64,000 nt of DNA from Psychrobacillus sp032154225 (lineage in GTDB: Bacteria > Bacillota > Bacilli > Bacillales_A > Planococcaceae). The position numbers and the translations under genes are program-made. Position 1 is the first letter of the stretch, and each line of letters starts with the position of its first letter. Below, piece after piece: positions 36,183 to 44,676 of the stretch. The stretch lies in assembly GCF_032154225.1 (NCBI RefSeq), contig NZ_JALDYF010000001.1, forward strand, positions 682,001 through 746,000, written 5' to 3'. The notes under the pieces were generated by a model. The model saw only the letters and a program-made list of their open reading frames with translations, had not been told where the DNA came from and did no database searches.

Positions 36183-37058
36183 TTATTGGAACTTTTTTGC
36201 GTGTTCATTAACAATACTTACAAATGCCTCCACTTGCGGAAGCTCAAAGGCCGAGTCGTAACCTATTAACCAAGTATCTCGTGTTAGCTCAAATTGTTCT
36301 TCTTGATTCGTTAATGGTATTTTATTTACTTCTTCATGTCCGTTTAGCGTGATGGATGGAAGAATTGCATACCCTATACCATTCAAAGCCATCTGCTTAC
36401 ATGTTTCTATTTGATCAACAATAATTTGTCTTCTTGGATTTGTCGAAAAATGTTTTTGCCACCATTGTTGTATTTCTTGATAATAATTGGAATCACTTTT
36501 AAATTGAATAAACGGTTTGTCCGTTGTTAAAACATCATCAACCGAAGTCATTTCTTTGTCTACTAAGTAAAGCGTGTCACGAAAAAGATGCACTTTTGGC
36601 CCTTTCCAATCTGTTTGTCCTCGGACAATTCCAATATGAGCCTCTCCATCATATAAAGACTTAACAATTTCAGAGCTCCATCCTGTAAGCAATGAAATCT
36701 TTGCTTCTGGATACGTTTGAACAAAATCCTTCAATACTTTCGGCAGCCAATTTTGCCCAACGATAGAAGCACAAGCAATTTTCAATGTCCCATGTACTTT
36801 AGACGATAAAGATTGGATCATTTCATACGTTTCTTCTCTTTCCTGTATCATTTTAATCGCAAATTCGATTACTATTTCTCCTTCTGGAGTAGGAGTTAAT
36901 CCTTTTTGTGAGCGGAGAAATAATTTGCTATTCCACTCTTTTTCAATTGATTGCAATCTTAATGACAAAGCTGGCTGTGATAAAAACAACCGCTCTGCCG
37001 CTTTTCGCATATTTTGTTCCTCTGCTAACACTTTAATAACAAGAAAATCAGACGTCAT
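36183..37058 (-). CDS. ccpC: LysR-family regulator CcpC (citrate-responsive)
   Basis: LysR-type regulator of 291 residues very similar in sequence to B. subtilis CcpC (YkuM), which represses citZ and citB and responds to citrate. The N-terminal winged helix (residues 1-60, QNMRKAAERLFLSQPALSLR) is followed by the effector domain, with the family segments WLPKVLKDFV and GIGYAILPS. As in B. subtilis it follows the darB (ykuL) gene on the same strand, here separated by a 1-kb repeat-filled gap. There is no strong terminator between it and the MoxR/ABC operon. Confidence 0.9.
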   Translation of the reverse strand: MTSDFLVIKVLAEEQNMRKAAERLFLSQPALSLRLQSIEKEWNSKLFLRSQKGLTPTPEGEIVIEFAIKMIQEREETYEMIQSLSSKVHGTLKIACASIVGQNWLPKVLKDFVQTYPEAKISLLTGWSSEIVKSLYDGEAHIGIVRGQTDWKGPKVHLFRDTLYLVDKEMTSVDDVLTTDKPFIQFKSDSNYYQEIQQWWQKHFSTNPRRQIIVDQIETCKQMALNGIGYAILPSITLNGHEEVNKIPLTNQEEQFELTRDTWLIGYDSAFELPQVEAFVSIVNEHAKKFQ

Positions 37059-37108
37059 TTTTTTACCTCTTCCTTTTTTTACATACTTTTCAAAAACACC
37101 ATAGTAAA

Positions 37109-37755
37109 GAGTTTCCGCTAGGATTTACGCTGCAGGGGTGGATGCTTTCCGCGGGCGTTGCCTCAGCCGCTTCCATCGCATGCGCTCGGTCCAGGGTCTT
37201 CGGCAAACGCTTTTAACGCCGGAGTCGCCAGCCCTTTCGCTTCAATCCAATGGAGCTTGCTATTTATTATAGAATGGAGGGACTATTTCTTACAAAAGAG
37301 AAAGTAAATGAAAGCTTTCTTTTCCAACCAAAATACGAAGCGTGGCAAATCTTGAGGCAAATGCAAATAGACAGCATTGAAAAAGTGCAGATCGAAAATT
37401 GCCCTTGCTAAATTGGAGATTAATCGTCACTTTTTATAGATAAGCCCAAATCTCCATAAAATAATAACCTGTATAAATAACGAAACACTAATTACCTAGT
37501 ACAGCAAGGGTATAATAGCTGTTCGTTAAGAAGGTCTATTTTGCTCGCCATTGAAGTATGATCGTTTCACCTTGCGAAAATAGGGCTTTTACTCTAACTA
37601 AATAACCTGCCCTAGTGGTTTGAAACGAAAGGGAGGCGACTCCGGTGAAGCGGGACAGGTGAGACTCCGCAGGGCGCGCTAGCGACCGAGGAGGCTCACC
37701 GCCAGGCCCACGGAAAGCGTCCTCTCTGCAGCGAAAATCCCAGCGGAAGCTCACT
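37109..37755. repeat. GC-rich inverted-arm repeat, family 2, element G
   Basis: Two GC-rich arms in opposite orientation (about 37109-37255 and 37615-37755) flank an AT-rich centre. The outer ends match as inverted repeats (TTCCGCTAGGATTT against its complement) and so do the inner ends (GGAGTCGCC...CCCTTTCG). The middle of the left arm instead resembles the family 1 core (CAGCCGCTTCC, GGTCCAGGGTCTTCGGC). The centre holds TATAATAGCTGTTCGTTAA and GGTCTATTTTGCTCG, also present in element I and, for the second block, in element H. No coding function. Confidence 0.82.
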
Positions 37756-37822
37756 AAGCACGCATTTTATATAGAAAACAGGATTAAGGCTTCCAATAGC
37801 CCGACACTAAATAGCGTTAAAA

Positions 37823-37864
37823 AAGGAACCATTGTAAGTGACTGGTCACTTGCAACGGCTCCTT
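37823..37864. terminator. Strong hairpin in the ccpC-darB gap
   Basis: AAGGAACCATTGTAAGTGAC and GTCACTTGCAACGGCTCCTT pair over nearly 20 bp with two mismatches or wobbles and a tiny loop, flanked by A and T tracts. It could terminate in either direction. On the minus strand it lies about 185 bp past darB. Confidence 0.6.
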
Positions 37865-37930
37865 AAAACCTTATACAAAGGCCTTTTATTGACTGATAAG
37901 AATGTATTTGCTTTCCTACTTAGTAATTGT

Positions 37931-38042
37931 TTAGCTTCGGCGCCTAGCCCCTCGGGTCAAATGTGAATAATCTGCGGTGGCTGTGGAACTGCCTCCTCGC
38001 TTTTCCCCATTTGTCTTCCGGGGCAGACATAGGCGCTTCCGC
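37931..38042. repeat. Bacillaceae-type GCGCCTAGCCCCTCGGG repeat
   Basis: Contains CGGCGCCTAGCCCCTCGGGT and, about 80 bp later, TAGGCGCTTCCGCATTTTCT. This resembles a GC-rich repeat I recall from intergenic regions of many Bacillus genomes, usually drawn as GCGCCTA ... TAGGCGC pairing. It directly follows the darB stop codon and may form its 3' end. The identification is from memory. Confidence 0.5.
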
Positions 38043-38047
38043 ATTTT

Positions 38048-38494
38048 CTATTGTACTTGTGATTGATATAAATACTTTTTCATTTGTTTTAAAATAACTC
38101 TTCGCGTTAAAATTCCTAAAAATGTTTGTTCATCATCTATTACACATATATAAGGATTATTCACTAATAAATCCAAACCTTTTTGGAACTTTTCTTCTAT
38201 ATGAATGACAGCTACATCTGATTTCATAATTTCATCTACTTTTAATGATGGTAATCGTTCATATTCAATATGCTCCATGCCTAAAATTTCATCTGTAATT
38301 TGTTGAGCACTGATTAACCCTTGCAGTCTATATTTTATATCTAAAACTGGTATAGAAGAATAACCTGTTTTTGTTAATACTAATAAAGCATGTTCCGCAT
38401 TATTCCCTAATTGGACATGCGCAACTTTTTCTGCTGAAATAATAAATTCCTTAATCGGAATTTGTAAAAAATCCTTACTAGTTACTGATAACAT
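38048..38494 (-). CDS. darB: c-di-AMP receptor protein DarB (CBS domains)
   Basis: CBS-domain protein of 148 residues matching B. subtilis DarB (CbpB, YkuL) along its length (AEKVAHVQLGNNAEHALLVL, KTGYSSIPVLD). Two CBS motifs lie at about 15-75 and 85-140. In B. subtilis it binds c-di-AMP and, when free of it, activates Rel and pyruvate carboxylase. The ccpC neighbour is also conserved. Its promoter probably includes an extended -10 (TGCTATGAT) at 38545-38553. Confidence 0.9.
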   Translation of the reverse strand: MLSVTSKDFLQIPIKEFIISAEKVAHVQLGNNAEHALLVLTKTGYSSIPVLDIKYRLQGLISAQQITDEILGMEHIEYERLPSLKVDEIMKSDVAVIHIEEKFQKGLDLLVNNPYICVIDDEQTFLGILTRRVILKQMKKYLYQSQVQ

Positions 38495-38602
38495 TGCATT
38501 CTACTCCTTCGTTTACATGAAAAAACTACGAAACCTATAAGTCTATCATAGCATACGAAGGATAGAAAAAACTATGAAATCGCTTTCATCTTCTCTACAT
38601 TT

Positions 38603-39370
38603 TTAAAACGGGAATTGGTTCAAGCATTGACCGCCATCTAGTGTAACTATTTCTCCGTTCATATAAGTGGCCTTATCAGACATGATGAAAGCAGCAAGCT
38701 CTGCAATTTCTTCTGGTTTTCCAAGTCGCCCTAGTGGCACTGATTTTAATGTTCTTTTCGCCGCTTCTTCTGATTCCCAAAGCTTTTCTGCTCCACCAGT
38801 TCGTTCAATTGGGCCTGGAGCAATTCCGTTGACACGAATTCCATATTTAGATCCCCACTCTACTGCAAGTGTTCTCGTTAATGACATTACTCCAGCCTTT
38901 GCAGCTGCTGAATGAGCCACACCAGCTCCTGCTCCCCAAGCATATGTTGCAAGCATATTCAATATTGCCCCTTTGCTTTCTTTCGCTATCCAGTAGTTCC
39001 CAACTGCATGAGAGCAGTAAAATGATCCATTTAATACAATATCAATAACAGCTTTCCATCCATTCGGTGAAAGCTTTTCTGTTTCTACGATAAAATTTCC
39101 AGCAGCATTATTTACTAAACCATCAATGTTCCCAAATGTTTTATCTGTAAAAGCAACCATCGCTTCCACATGTTCTGGATTTCGTACATCCATTTGAAAT
39201 ACTTCAATCGTTTTTCCATAAGCCTCAATTTCTTTTTTGGCATTTTCTAGTCTTTCTAAATCACGCCCAGTAATAACGACATTTGCACCTTCTGCAACAA
39301 ATTTCATCGCCATATACATTCCCATCCCGCTTGAACCACCAGTAACGATCATTGTTTTTCCTTGTAACAT
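38603..39370 (-). CDS. fadH: 2,4-dienoyl-CoA reductase FadH (SDR family)
   Basis: NADPH-dependent short-chain dehydrogenase for beta-oxidation of unsaturated fatty acids. Cofactor motif TGGSSGMG lies at the N-terminus, NNAAGNF follows, and the C-terminus GGQCLNQFPF matches FadH (YkuF). The usual Tyr-x-x-x-Lys pair is replaced by HSAAAKAG, as in dienoyl-CoA reductases, so this is not a defect. GGGGGG lies upstream of the ATG. A FadR-type operator overlaps the promoter region. Confidence 0.92.
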   Translation of the reverse strand: MLQGKTMIVTGGSSGMGMYMAMKFVAEGANVVITGRDLERLENAKKEIEAYGKTIEVFQMDVRNPEHVEAMVAFTDKTFGNIDGLVNNAAGNFIVETEKLSPNGWKAVIDIVLNGSFYCSHAVGNYWIAKESKGAILNMLATYAWGAGAGVAHSAAAKAGVMSLTRTLAVEWGSKYGIRVNGIAPGPIERTGGAEKLWESEEAAKRTLKSVPLGRLGKPEEIAELAAFIMSDKATYMNGEIVTLDGGQCLNQFPF

Positions 39371-39390
39371 TATGCAGCCCCCCTTTTAAT

Positions 39391-39408
39391 TGAATGAATA
39401 TTCACTCA
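39391..39408. promoter_or_regulatory. FadR-type operator upstream of fadH
   Basis: TGAATGAATATTCACTCA matches the Bacillus FadR consensus TGAATGAMTANTCATTCA with one mismatch. It lies 21 bp upstream of the fadH start and just downstream of a TAGAAT -10-like hexamer on the minus strand, the usual place for repression by this fatty-acid regulator. Confidence 0.75.
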
Positions 39409-39420
39409 TTATTCTATCAT

Positions 39421-39463
39421 AATTTAAAAAGAAAAGCCGTAAATCTCTAAAAGAAATTTACGA
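39421..39463 (-). terminator. Terminator of the GGDEF-EAL gene
   Basis: On the minus strand CGTAAATTTCT pairs with AGAGATTTACG around TTT, followed by GCTTTTCTTTTT. The stop codon of the gene lies inside the stem. Confidence 0.8.
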
Positions 39464-41518
39464 CCTTCCGCTTACCATATATGATTCATTAATATCCTGA
39501 ATAGGCACAGGTCGACCAAATAAATACCCTTGTGCTTTTTGACATTTTGCTAATTTTAAAATGTCCACCTGAACATCTTTTTCTACACCTTCTGCAACAA
39601 CTTCCATACCTAGACTATGCGCCAGCTGAATAATCGTTGTAGCAATTGCTGCATTTTTTTTATCTGTTTCCATATCCTTAATAAAAGATTGGTCAATTTT
39701 AATAATATCAATTGGATACTGCTTTAAATAACTTAAAGATGAATAGCCAGTTCCAAAATCATCAATGGAAATTACTACGCCAATTTCTTTTAACTCCTTA
39801 AGCATAACTAATGTATCCGTCATATCGGTCATTGCACTTTCCGTAATTTCAACTTCTAACGAACATGGACTAATTTTGTATTTATTAATTTTATCTCGAA
39901 TTTTAATAGCAAAATTCTCTTGTTTGAATTGGTTAGGCGAAATATTTACAGCAACGCGTACAGCTCGATATCCTTTTTCTTGCCAATATTTCAACTGTTT
40001 GCAAACTTCTTCAAGCACCCAATCCCCTAGATGCATAATAATTCCCGACTTTTCTGCAAGCGGGATAAAATGCATCGGTGTGACATAACCGAATTTTTTA
40101 TTATTCCATCGAAGTAACGCTTCAAAAGAATTGATCTCGCCTGTAGCAAGATTCACCTGCGGCTGATAATGAATGGAGAGCTCTTCTTTTTCAATCGCTC
40201 TTCTTAAATGGGATTCCATAAGAGCTTCATTTGGAAAAGATAAATTCATCTGCTCTTGGTAATAACGATAATGCGCTCTTCCGCGATCTTTCGCTACATA
40301 TAAAGCCTGATCTGCTTTAATAAGTAACTCATCCATTTGGGAACCGTCGCAAGGAAAAATCGACATGCCGATGGAAGCTGTTACAAAATATTCTTGGTGG
40401 TTTAAATAAATCGGCTTCGAAAGTTCCTCTAAAATACTTTTAGCGAAGTCACTAGACTGTTCTCTCGTTTTGCCTTTTAAAATATAAACAAATTCGTCGC
40501 CACTTTGTCTATATAAACTACTTGTTTCATCCACATTTAAACCTAGTCGGTCTGCAATTTTTTTCAAAAACTCATCACCGTAATTATAGCCAAGTGATTC
40601 ATTGATTAATTTAAAACGATCTAAATCAATTCGCATAATCGTCAAATATTCGTTTCGGCTAGTTGCATTCATTAAATTTTCGCGTAAATGCTCTTTTAAA
40701 GCACGACGATTCCACAGTCCAGTCAAATGATCGTGATATGCTAAATAATTTAACTGGTTTTGATCGTTCGTCAAACCTAATGTATTTCGTACAATCAAGT
40801 GAAATCCTTTTACACTGTCTCCCACTAAGATTGGCACTGTTTTCAAATACACTGGCAGATTATATCCTTTTTGGTGTTGCATTAAGCAACCATGCATTTC
40901 AGAAGCATAACCACTTAATGTTCGTTTCAGCATTAACTGAAAGTTACTTACTGACGCACTTTCAATAAGTTCTATAACTGGCTTTTCCAATAAATTTTTC
41001 CCCGTATAACCTAATATTTTAAAAGCAATCGAATTCGAGCTCTGAATAAACCCGTTTTCATCGATCGAAAAAACAATATCTAAATTATTGTTCACAATAG
41101 AAAGATACTTATCTTTCATTTCAATAAGCGCCGTTTTTTCATCTTCTTCTTTTGTTCGATTCATCATCAATATCCCATAAACCTGAGTCGCTGCTTCTTT
41201 TAGTTGTACGATGGAAATATCGAAAATATACAATTTGTTTTGTATTGTAATCGAATGTTTTAAAAATTTTTTTTGTTTTTCACCTGTGTCATATGTAAAT
41301 AAAATATGAAATTGCTTCCAAACTTCTTCTGAAAAGAATGTTTTGGCATTTTGCAATTTATCTGTAAACATTTTTGCTCCAATGTCATTTGTGTATATGA
41401 TTGAAAATTCACCTGCATCGTCTTCTTTCAATAAGAAAGTAAACTGTAGTGGATTTTGATGCAAAATATCAAGTAAATATTCACTAACAGCATGGTTTGT
41501 GTTTGCGGAATTATTCAT
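39458..41518 (-). CDS. PAS-GGDEF-EAL c-di-GMP protein
   Basis: Soluble c-di-GMP turnover protein of 686 residues. The N-terminal ~250 residues contain at least one recognisable PAS domain (about 135-245, DIVFSIDENGFIQSSNS) and probably a second, divergent one before it. A GGDEF domain follows (about 260-420) with SGDEF at the active site and DLDRFKLINES. Then comes an EAL domain (about 435-680) with EALLRW, the DDFGTGYSSL loop and KIDQSF. The EAL catalytic set looks complete; the GGDEF first Gly is Ser, which is sometimes still active. Start ATG 41518 has GGAGGAT upstream. No membrane segments are seen. Confidence 0.9.
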   Translation of the reverse strand: MNNSANTNHAVSEYLLDILHQNPLQFTFLLKEDDAGEFSIIYTNDIGAKMFTDKLQNAKTFFSEEVWKQFHILFTYDTGEKQKKFLKHSITIQNKLYIFDISIVQLKEAATQVYGILMMNRTKEEDEKTALIEMKDKYLSIVNNNLDIVFSIDENGFIQSSNSIAFKILGYTGKNLLEKPVIELIESASVSNFQLMLKRTLSGYASEMHGCLMQHQKGYNLPVYLKTVPILVGDSVKGFHLIVRNTLGLTNDQNQLNYLAYHDHLTGLWNRRALKEHLRENLMNATSRNEYLTIMRIDLDRFKLINESLGYNYGDEFLKKIADRLGLNVDETSSLYRQSGDEFVYILKGKTREQSSDFAKSILEELSKPIYLNHQEYFVTASIGMSIFPCDGSQMDELLIKADQALYVAKDRGRAHYRYYQEQMNLSFPNEALMESHLRRAIEKEELSIHYQPQVNLATGEINSFEALLRWNNKKFGYVTPMHFIPLAEKSGIIMHLGDWVLEEVCKQLKYWQEKGYRAVRVAVNISPNQFKQENFAIKIRDKINKYKISPCSLEVEITESAMTDMTDTLVMLKELKEIGVVISIDDFGTGYSSLSYLKQYPIDIIKIDQSFIKDMETDKKNAAIATTIIQLAHSLGMEVVAEGVEKDVQVDILKLAKCQKAQGYLFGRPVPIQDINESYMVSGRS

Positions 41519-41718
41519 AAAATCCTCCAATAGATGTACGTTAGCAAATTCTTTTTGGTACCATTTCTGTTCTTACTTTACCACAATACTTCGAGAATAT
41601 GACAAGTTTTTTAAGTTATTAAAATTAAGCAAGAAGTCATTTTTTGATTTTTGTATACAATTCACCAAAAAATTGGTATGATATAGAAAATATACTAATT
41701 TTGAAAAGGGGGGATTTC

Positions 41719-42189
41719 ATGACAACCACTATAGATGCCGAACAAATAGCCACAGCAATTTATACAGTCAATCGTCATGCAAAAACAGCAATTGATAATA
41801 AACCATTATACGACCTAAAGAAAAAAGCACTTTTAAAAATGTTAGCTGAAGAAAAAGCAACCAAAGTTGGACTTCATTTTGTTCGAAATCCTAAAAATAG
41901 TCAACAACAATCCTCCGTATTAATACAATGCGCAGACTATTATTTCCACACAATACCCGTGAAAGAAGATTTTAAAAATTTACCTCATCTTGGCCATTTA
42001 GATGATACGTATCGAAACCCCATTCGCAAGATGAATTTAAAAACGGCAAAACAATTACTCACTGATTATATTGGGCCCCAACCAAGTATCCGGAATTCCC
42101 CAAAACAATCTACGGTGTACTCTCAAAGATATGCGAAACCGATTAATAATAGTAGTTACAAAAAAAGTACGTCTTATTTAGATCGTTAA
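41719..42189 (+). CDS. ykyB: YkyB-like conserved protein
   Basis: Small protein of 156 residues with the YkyB family core AIYTVNRHAKTA, KALLKMLAEEKATKVGLHF and the DYYFHTIP region. The role is unknown. ATG 41719 is chosen for its AAGGGGGG site. The last ~30 residues (from about PSIRNSPKQ) are low-complexity. The terminal codons and stop fall at the left edge of repeat element H, so the natural C-terminus may have been set by the repeat. In B. subtilis it likewise lies beside cheV. Confidence 0.85.
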   Translation: MTTTIDAEQIATAIYTVNRHAKTAIDNKPLYDLKKKALLKMLAEEKATKVGLHFVRNPKNSQQQSSVLIQCADYYFHTIPVKEDFKNLPHLGHLDDTYRNPIRKMNLKTAKQLLTDYIGPQPSIRNSPKQSTVYSQRYAKPINNSSYKKSTSYLDR

Positions 42190-42452
42190 GTAGGTCTATT
42201 TTGCTCGACATAGGAGTATAATCGTTCCTTCTTGCAAAATAGCTAAGTAACCACCCTACTGGATTGAAGCGAAAGGGAGGTGACTCCTGTGGGTTTAAGC
42301 GAGACAAATGAGAACCCGCAGTGAAGCGAAACTTAGTTTTGCGACGAGTAACCGCAGGAGTACGAGCGACCGAGGAGGCTCACCGCCCGCCCCACGGAAA
42401 GCGTCCTCCCCGCAGCGAAAATCCTAGCCGAAACTCTCTACTACAACCCACT
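42187..42452 (+). repeat. GC-rich repeat, family 2, element H (right half only)
   Basis: About 265 bp matching the right half of elements G and I: GTTAAGTAGGTCTATTTTGC, then GAAAGGGAGGTGACTCC, the 22-nt module at 42341-42362, GCGACCGAGGAGGCTCACCG and GGAAAGCGTCCTCCCCGCAG. No inverted left arm is present. It starts exactly at the ykyB stop codon. A stem like the CCAAAGATACAA block of family 1 follows at 42582-42620. Confidence 0.82.
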
Positions 42453-42633
42453 TTATCTAAAGTACAAATGAAAACGTAATGCAAGTCGAAAATGTGTGTT
42501 TTAGTATTAAAGGGTATTCATTTTTTTCCTATTAGCACAAATCTTCAAGAAATAGGATAATCAACAGACATGATAACAAAATGAAGGCCACCAAAGATAC
42601 AAATTTGGCGCCTTCATTTTTTAATTGTAGATT

Positions 42634-42673
42634 GCAAAAAAAGAAACGGATGCACAATGAATTTTGCATCCGT
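42634..42673 (-). terminator. Terminator of cheV
   Basis: ACGGATGCA pairs with TGCATCCGT around a 10-nt loop, and the minus strand then reads TTCTTTTTTT. It begins 6 bp past the cheV stop. Confidence 0.88.
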
Positions 42674-42679
42674 CTTCTC

Positions 42680-43609
42680 CTACAATATAAACTTATCTAT
42701 CTTTAACACTAACTCTGCAATTTCTGGCTTACTAATTTGATCTTCTGCGCCTACTTGATCACCCTTATGACGCAAATCATCCGTGATTAAACTAGAGAAA
42801 ATCAACACAGGAAGCTTCGTAAGATTTGGATTTTCTTTTACTTTTCTCGTTAAATGATGTCCATCCATTTGAGGCATTTCAATATCCGTTACAAGCATTT
42901 GAACATGCTCTGCAATATCAGACGTTACTTTCACTAAACCTTCTAAATACTCTAACGCATCTTTACCGTTTTCAAAAAACTCTAAATTCATATAGCCTGC
43001 TTCGTTTAAAGTATCATGCAATAGTTTTCTTAAAAGTGGAGAATCTTCTGCAATTACAATTTTTTTATCCGATCGTTCTCGTTTACCTAACTTTTTAACA
43101 GACTCGACATTAATACCAGACTCTGGATTAATATCAACAATAATTCTTTCAAAGTCGAGTAATAAAATCATTTCGTCCTCACGTTTAATAACGCCAATTA
43201 CATGAGAAGAAGAACCTTGATAAATATCAGATGGTTTTTCTATTTGATTCCATGAAATACGATGAATTTGCGTTACATTGTCTACATGGAAAACAACTCT
43301 TTGTTTATTAAATTCCGCCACGATATACTTTTCTTGTTCATCTCTCGTGTTCGTTTGTAAACCAAGCACTTTTGCCATATCAACGACTGGTAAAACTTCA
43401 CCACGTAACTGAACAATTCCTTCGACATTCGGATGCGCATGAGGAATATATGTAACCGTGATTGGCTGAATGATTTCTTTCACTTTTATAACGTTAATAC
43501 CAAACTTATTCGTACCAACTTGAAACTCAACGATTTCTAGCTCATTCGTACCACTTTCAAGTAAAATTCCTTTATGATTGCTCACTTGAATCTTCCTCTC
43601 TATTAACAT
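42680..43609 (-). CDS. cheV: Chemotaxis adaptor CheV (CheW-receiver)
   Basis: Chemotaxis coupling protein of 309 residues. An N-terminal CheW-like domain (about 20-165, FGINVIKVKEII, GIVQLRGEVLPVVD) links receptors and CheA. A C-terminal receiver domain (about 180-305) has AEDS, the phospho-acceptor VTDIEMPQMDG and the conserved Lys in ISKPE. In Bacillus CheV phosphorylation mediates adaptation. The gene is monocistronic or follows ykwC (57-bp gap). Confidence 0.94.
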   Translation of the reverse strand: MLIERKIQVSNHKGILLESGTNELEIVEFQVGTNKFGINVIKVKEIIQPITVTYIPHAHPNVEGIVQLRGEVLPVVDMAKVLGLQTNTRDEQEKYIVAEFNKQRVVFHVDNVTQIHRISWNQIEKPSDIYQGSSSHVIGVIKREDEMILLLDFERIIVDINPESGINVESVKKLGKRERSDKKIVIAEDSPLLRKLLHDTLNEAGYMNLEFFENGKDALEYLEGLVKVTSDIAEHVQMLVTDIEMPQMDGHHLTRKVKENPNLTKLPVLIFSSLITDDLRHKGDQVGAEDQISKPEIAELVLKIDKFIL

Positions 43610-43665
43610 ATCTATTAATCCGATTGTATCATATTAGGAGTAGTTTATAACTAGTATACGCACAA

Positions 43666-44535
43666 TTATTTATATATTGTAATTAATGCTTGAGTCCCAT
43701 TATTCTCATATCCTTCAGCAACAAGCTCATCATACATGGACTTCGCAAGTTGTAAGCCAGGAAGTTTTAAATTCATCTTGTCTGCTTCGTCTAAAGCAAT
43801 CCCCATGTCTTTTACAAAATGTTTCATATAAAAACCGGGCTCATAATCTCCTACAATCATTCTTGGGGCTAAATTGCTTAATGACCAAGAACCAGCCGCT
43901 CCGGTTGAAATAGAACATAAAACTTGCTCTAAATCTAAACCAGCTGCTTTTCCATATGCAAGTGATTCACAAACGCCAATCATTGTAGAAGCTATTGTAA
44001 TTTGATTGCACATTTTTGTATGTTGACCAGCACCAGCGGGACCTTGATATACAATTGTTGTTCCGAAGTAGTTCAAAAATGGAAGCACTTGATCGAAAGT
44101 TTCTTGATCTCCTCCACACATAATCGAAAGCTTACCTGATTGAGCACCAATATCTCCTCCAGAAACAGGGGCATCGAGTGATAACATCCCTTTTTCTTTT
44201 GCAGCATTATCTATTTTTTGTGCAAGCGTTGGTGTCGAAGTTGTCATATCAATTACAATTAGCCCTTCATTATCCACTCTAAAAATACCATTTTCACCGA
44301 AATAGATTTCTTCCACATCATATGGATAACCAACCATTGTAAACAAAATATGTACATTTTTAGCTACTTCACTCGGGTTATGTGCGTATGTCGCCCCAAG
44401 TGTTATTAAATCTTCTGCTTTTTCTTTTGTTCTTGTGTAAAAAATTACCTCAAGCCCTGCATTAAGCAAATGTTTTACAAGACTTTTTCCCATTACACCT
44501 GTTCCAATAAAACCAACTTTTCTGTTCTCTGCCAA
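43666..44535 (-). CDS. ykwC: Beta-hydroxyacid dehydrogenase YkwC
   Basis: NAD(P)-dependent dehydrogenase of the 3-hydroxyisobutyrate/6-phosphogluconate family, 289 residues. It has the cofactor motif VGFIGTGVMGKSL, substrate motif DAPVSGGDIGAQSG and catalytic Lys in GAGQHTKMCNQ. I start at TTG 44535 because GGGGGAG lies 5 bp upstream; an ATG seven codons earlier has no usable site. The substrate is unknown. Its position beside cheV resembles B. subtilis. Confidence 0.88.
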   Translation of the reverse strand: MAENRKVGFIGTGVMGKSLVKHLLNAGLEVIFYTRTKEKAEDLITLGATYAHNPSEVAKNVHILFTMVGYPYDVEEIYFGENGIFRVDNEGLIVIDMTTSTPTLAQKIDNAAKEKGMLSLDAPVSGGDIGAQSGKLSIMCGGDQETFDQVLPFLNYFGTTIVYQGPAGAGQHTKMCNQITIASTMIGVCESLAYGKAAGLDLEQVLCSISTGAAGSWSLSNLAPRMIVGDYEPGFYMKHFVKDMGIALDEADKMNLKLPGLQLAKSMYDELVAEGYENNGTQALITIYK

Positions 44536-44576
44536 TTTAACTCCCCCACAATCCATTTTTACTAATTACATTGTAT

Positions 44577-44616
44577 CAAAAAAAGAGGACCATCCATATA
44601 CTTTTGGATGGTCCTT
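44577..44616 (-). terminator. Terminator of the second MoxR/DUF58 operon
   Basis: GGACCATCCA and TGGATGGTCC form a 10-bp perfect stem with an 8-nt loop, followed on the minus strand by TCTTTTTTT. Confidence 0.9.
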
Positions 44617-44676
44617 AAAAAGGGGGAAATGAGAATGTTGCTGTGTTCTTTATTACTATTCCCATCTGTCCAATTT

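Noticed and set aside
38603..39370. Defective SDR enzyme because Tyr-x-x-x-Lys is missing
   Set aside because: The dienoyl-CoA reductase subgroup naturally lacks this Tyr, and the rest of the protein matches FadH.
39458..41518. Inactive GGDEF domain because the motif is SGDEF
   Set aside because: Ser at the first position is tolerated in some active cyclases and the metal-binding acidic residues are present, so inactivity cannot be claimed.
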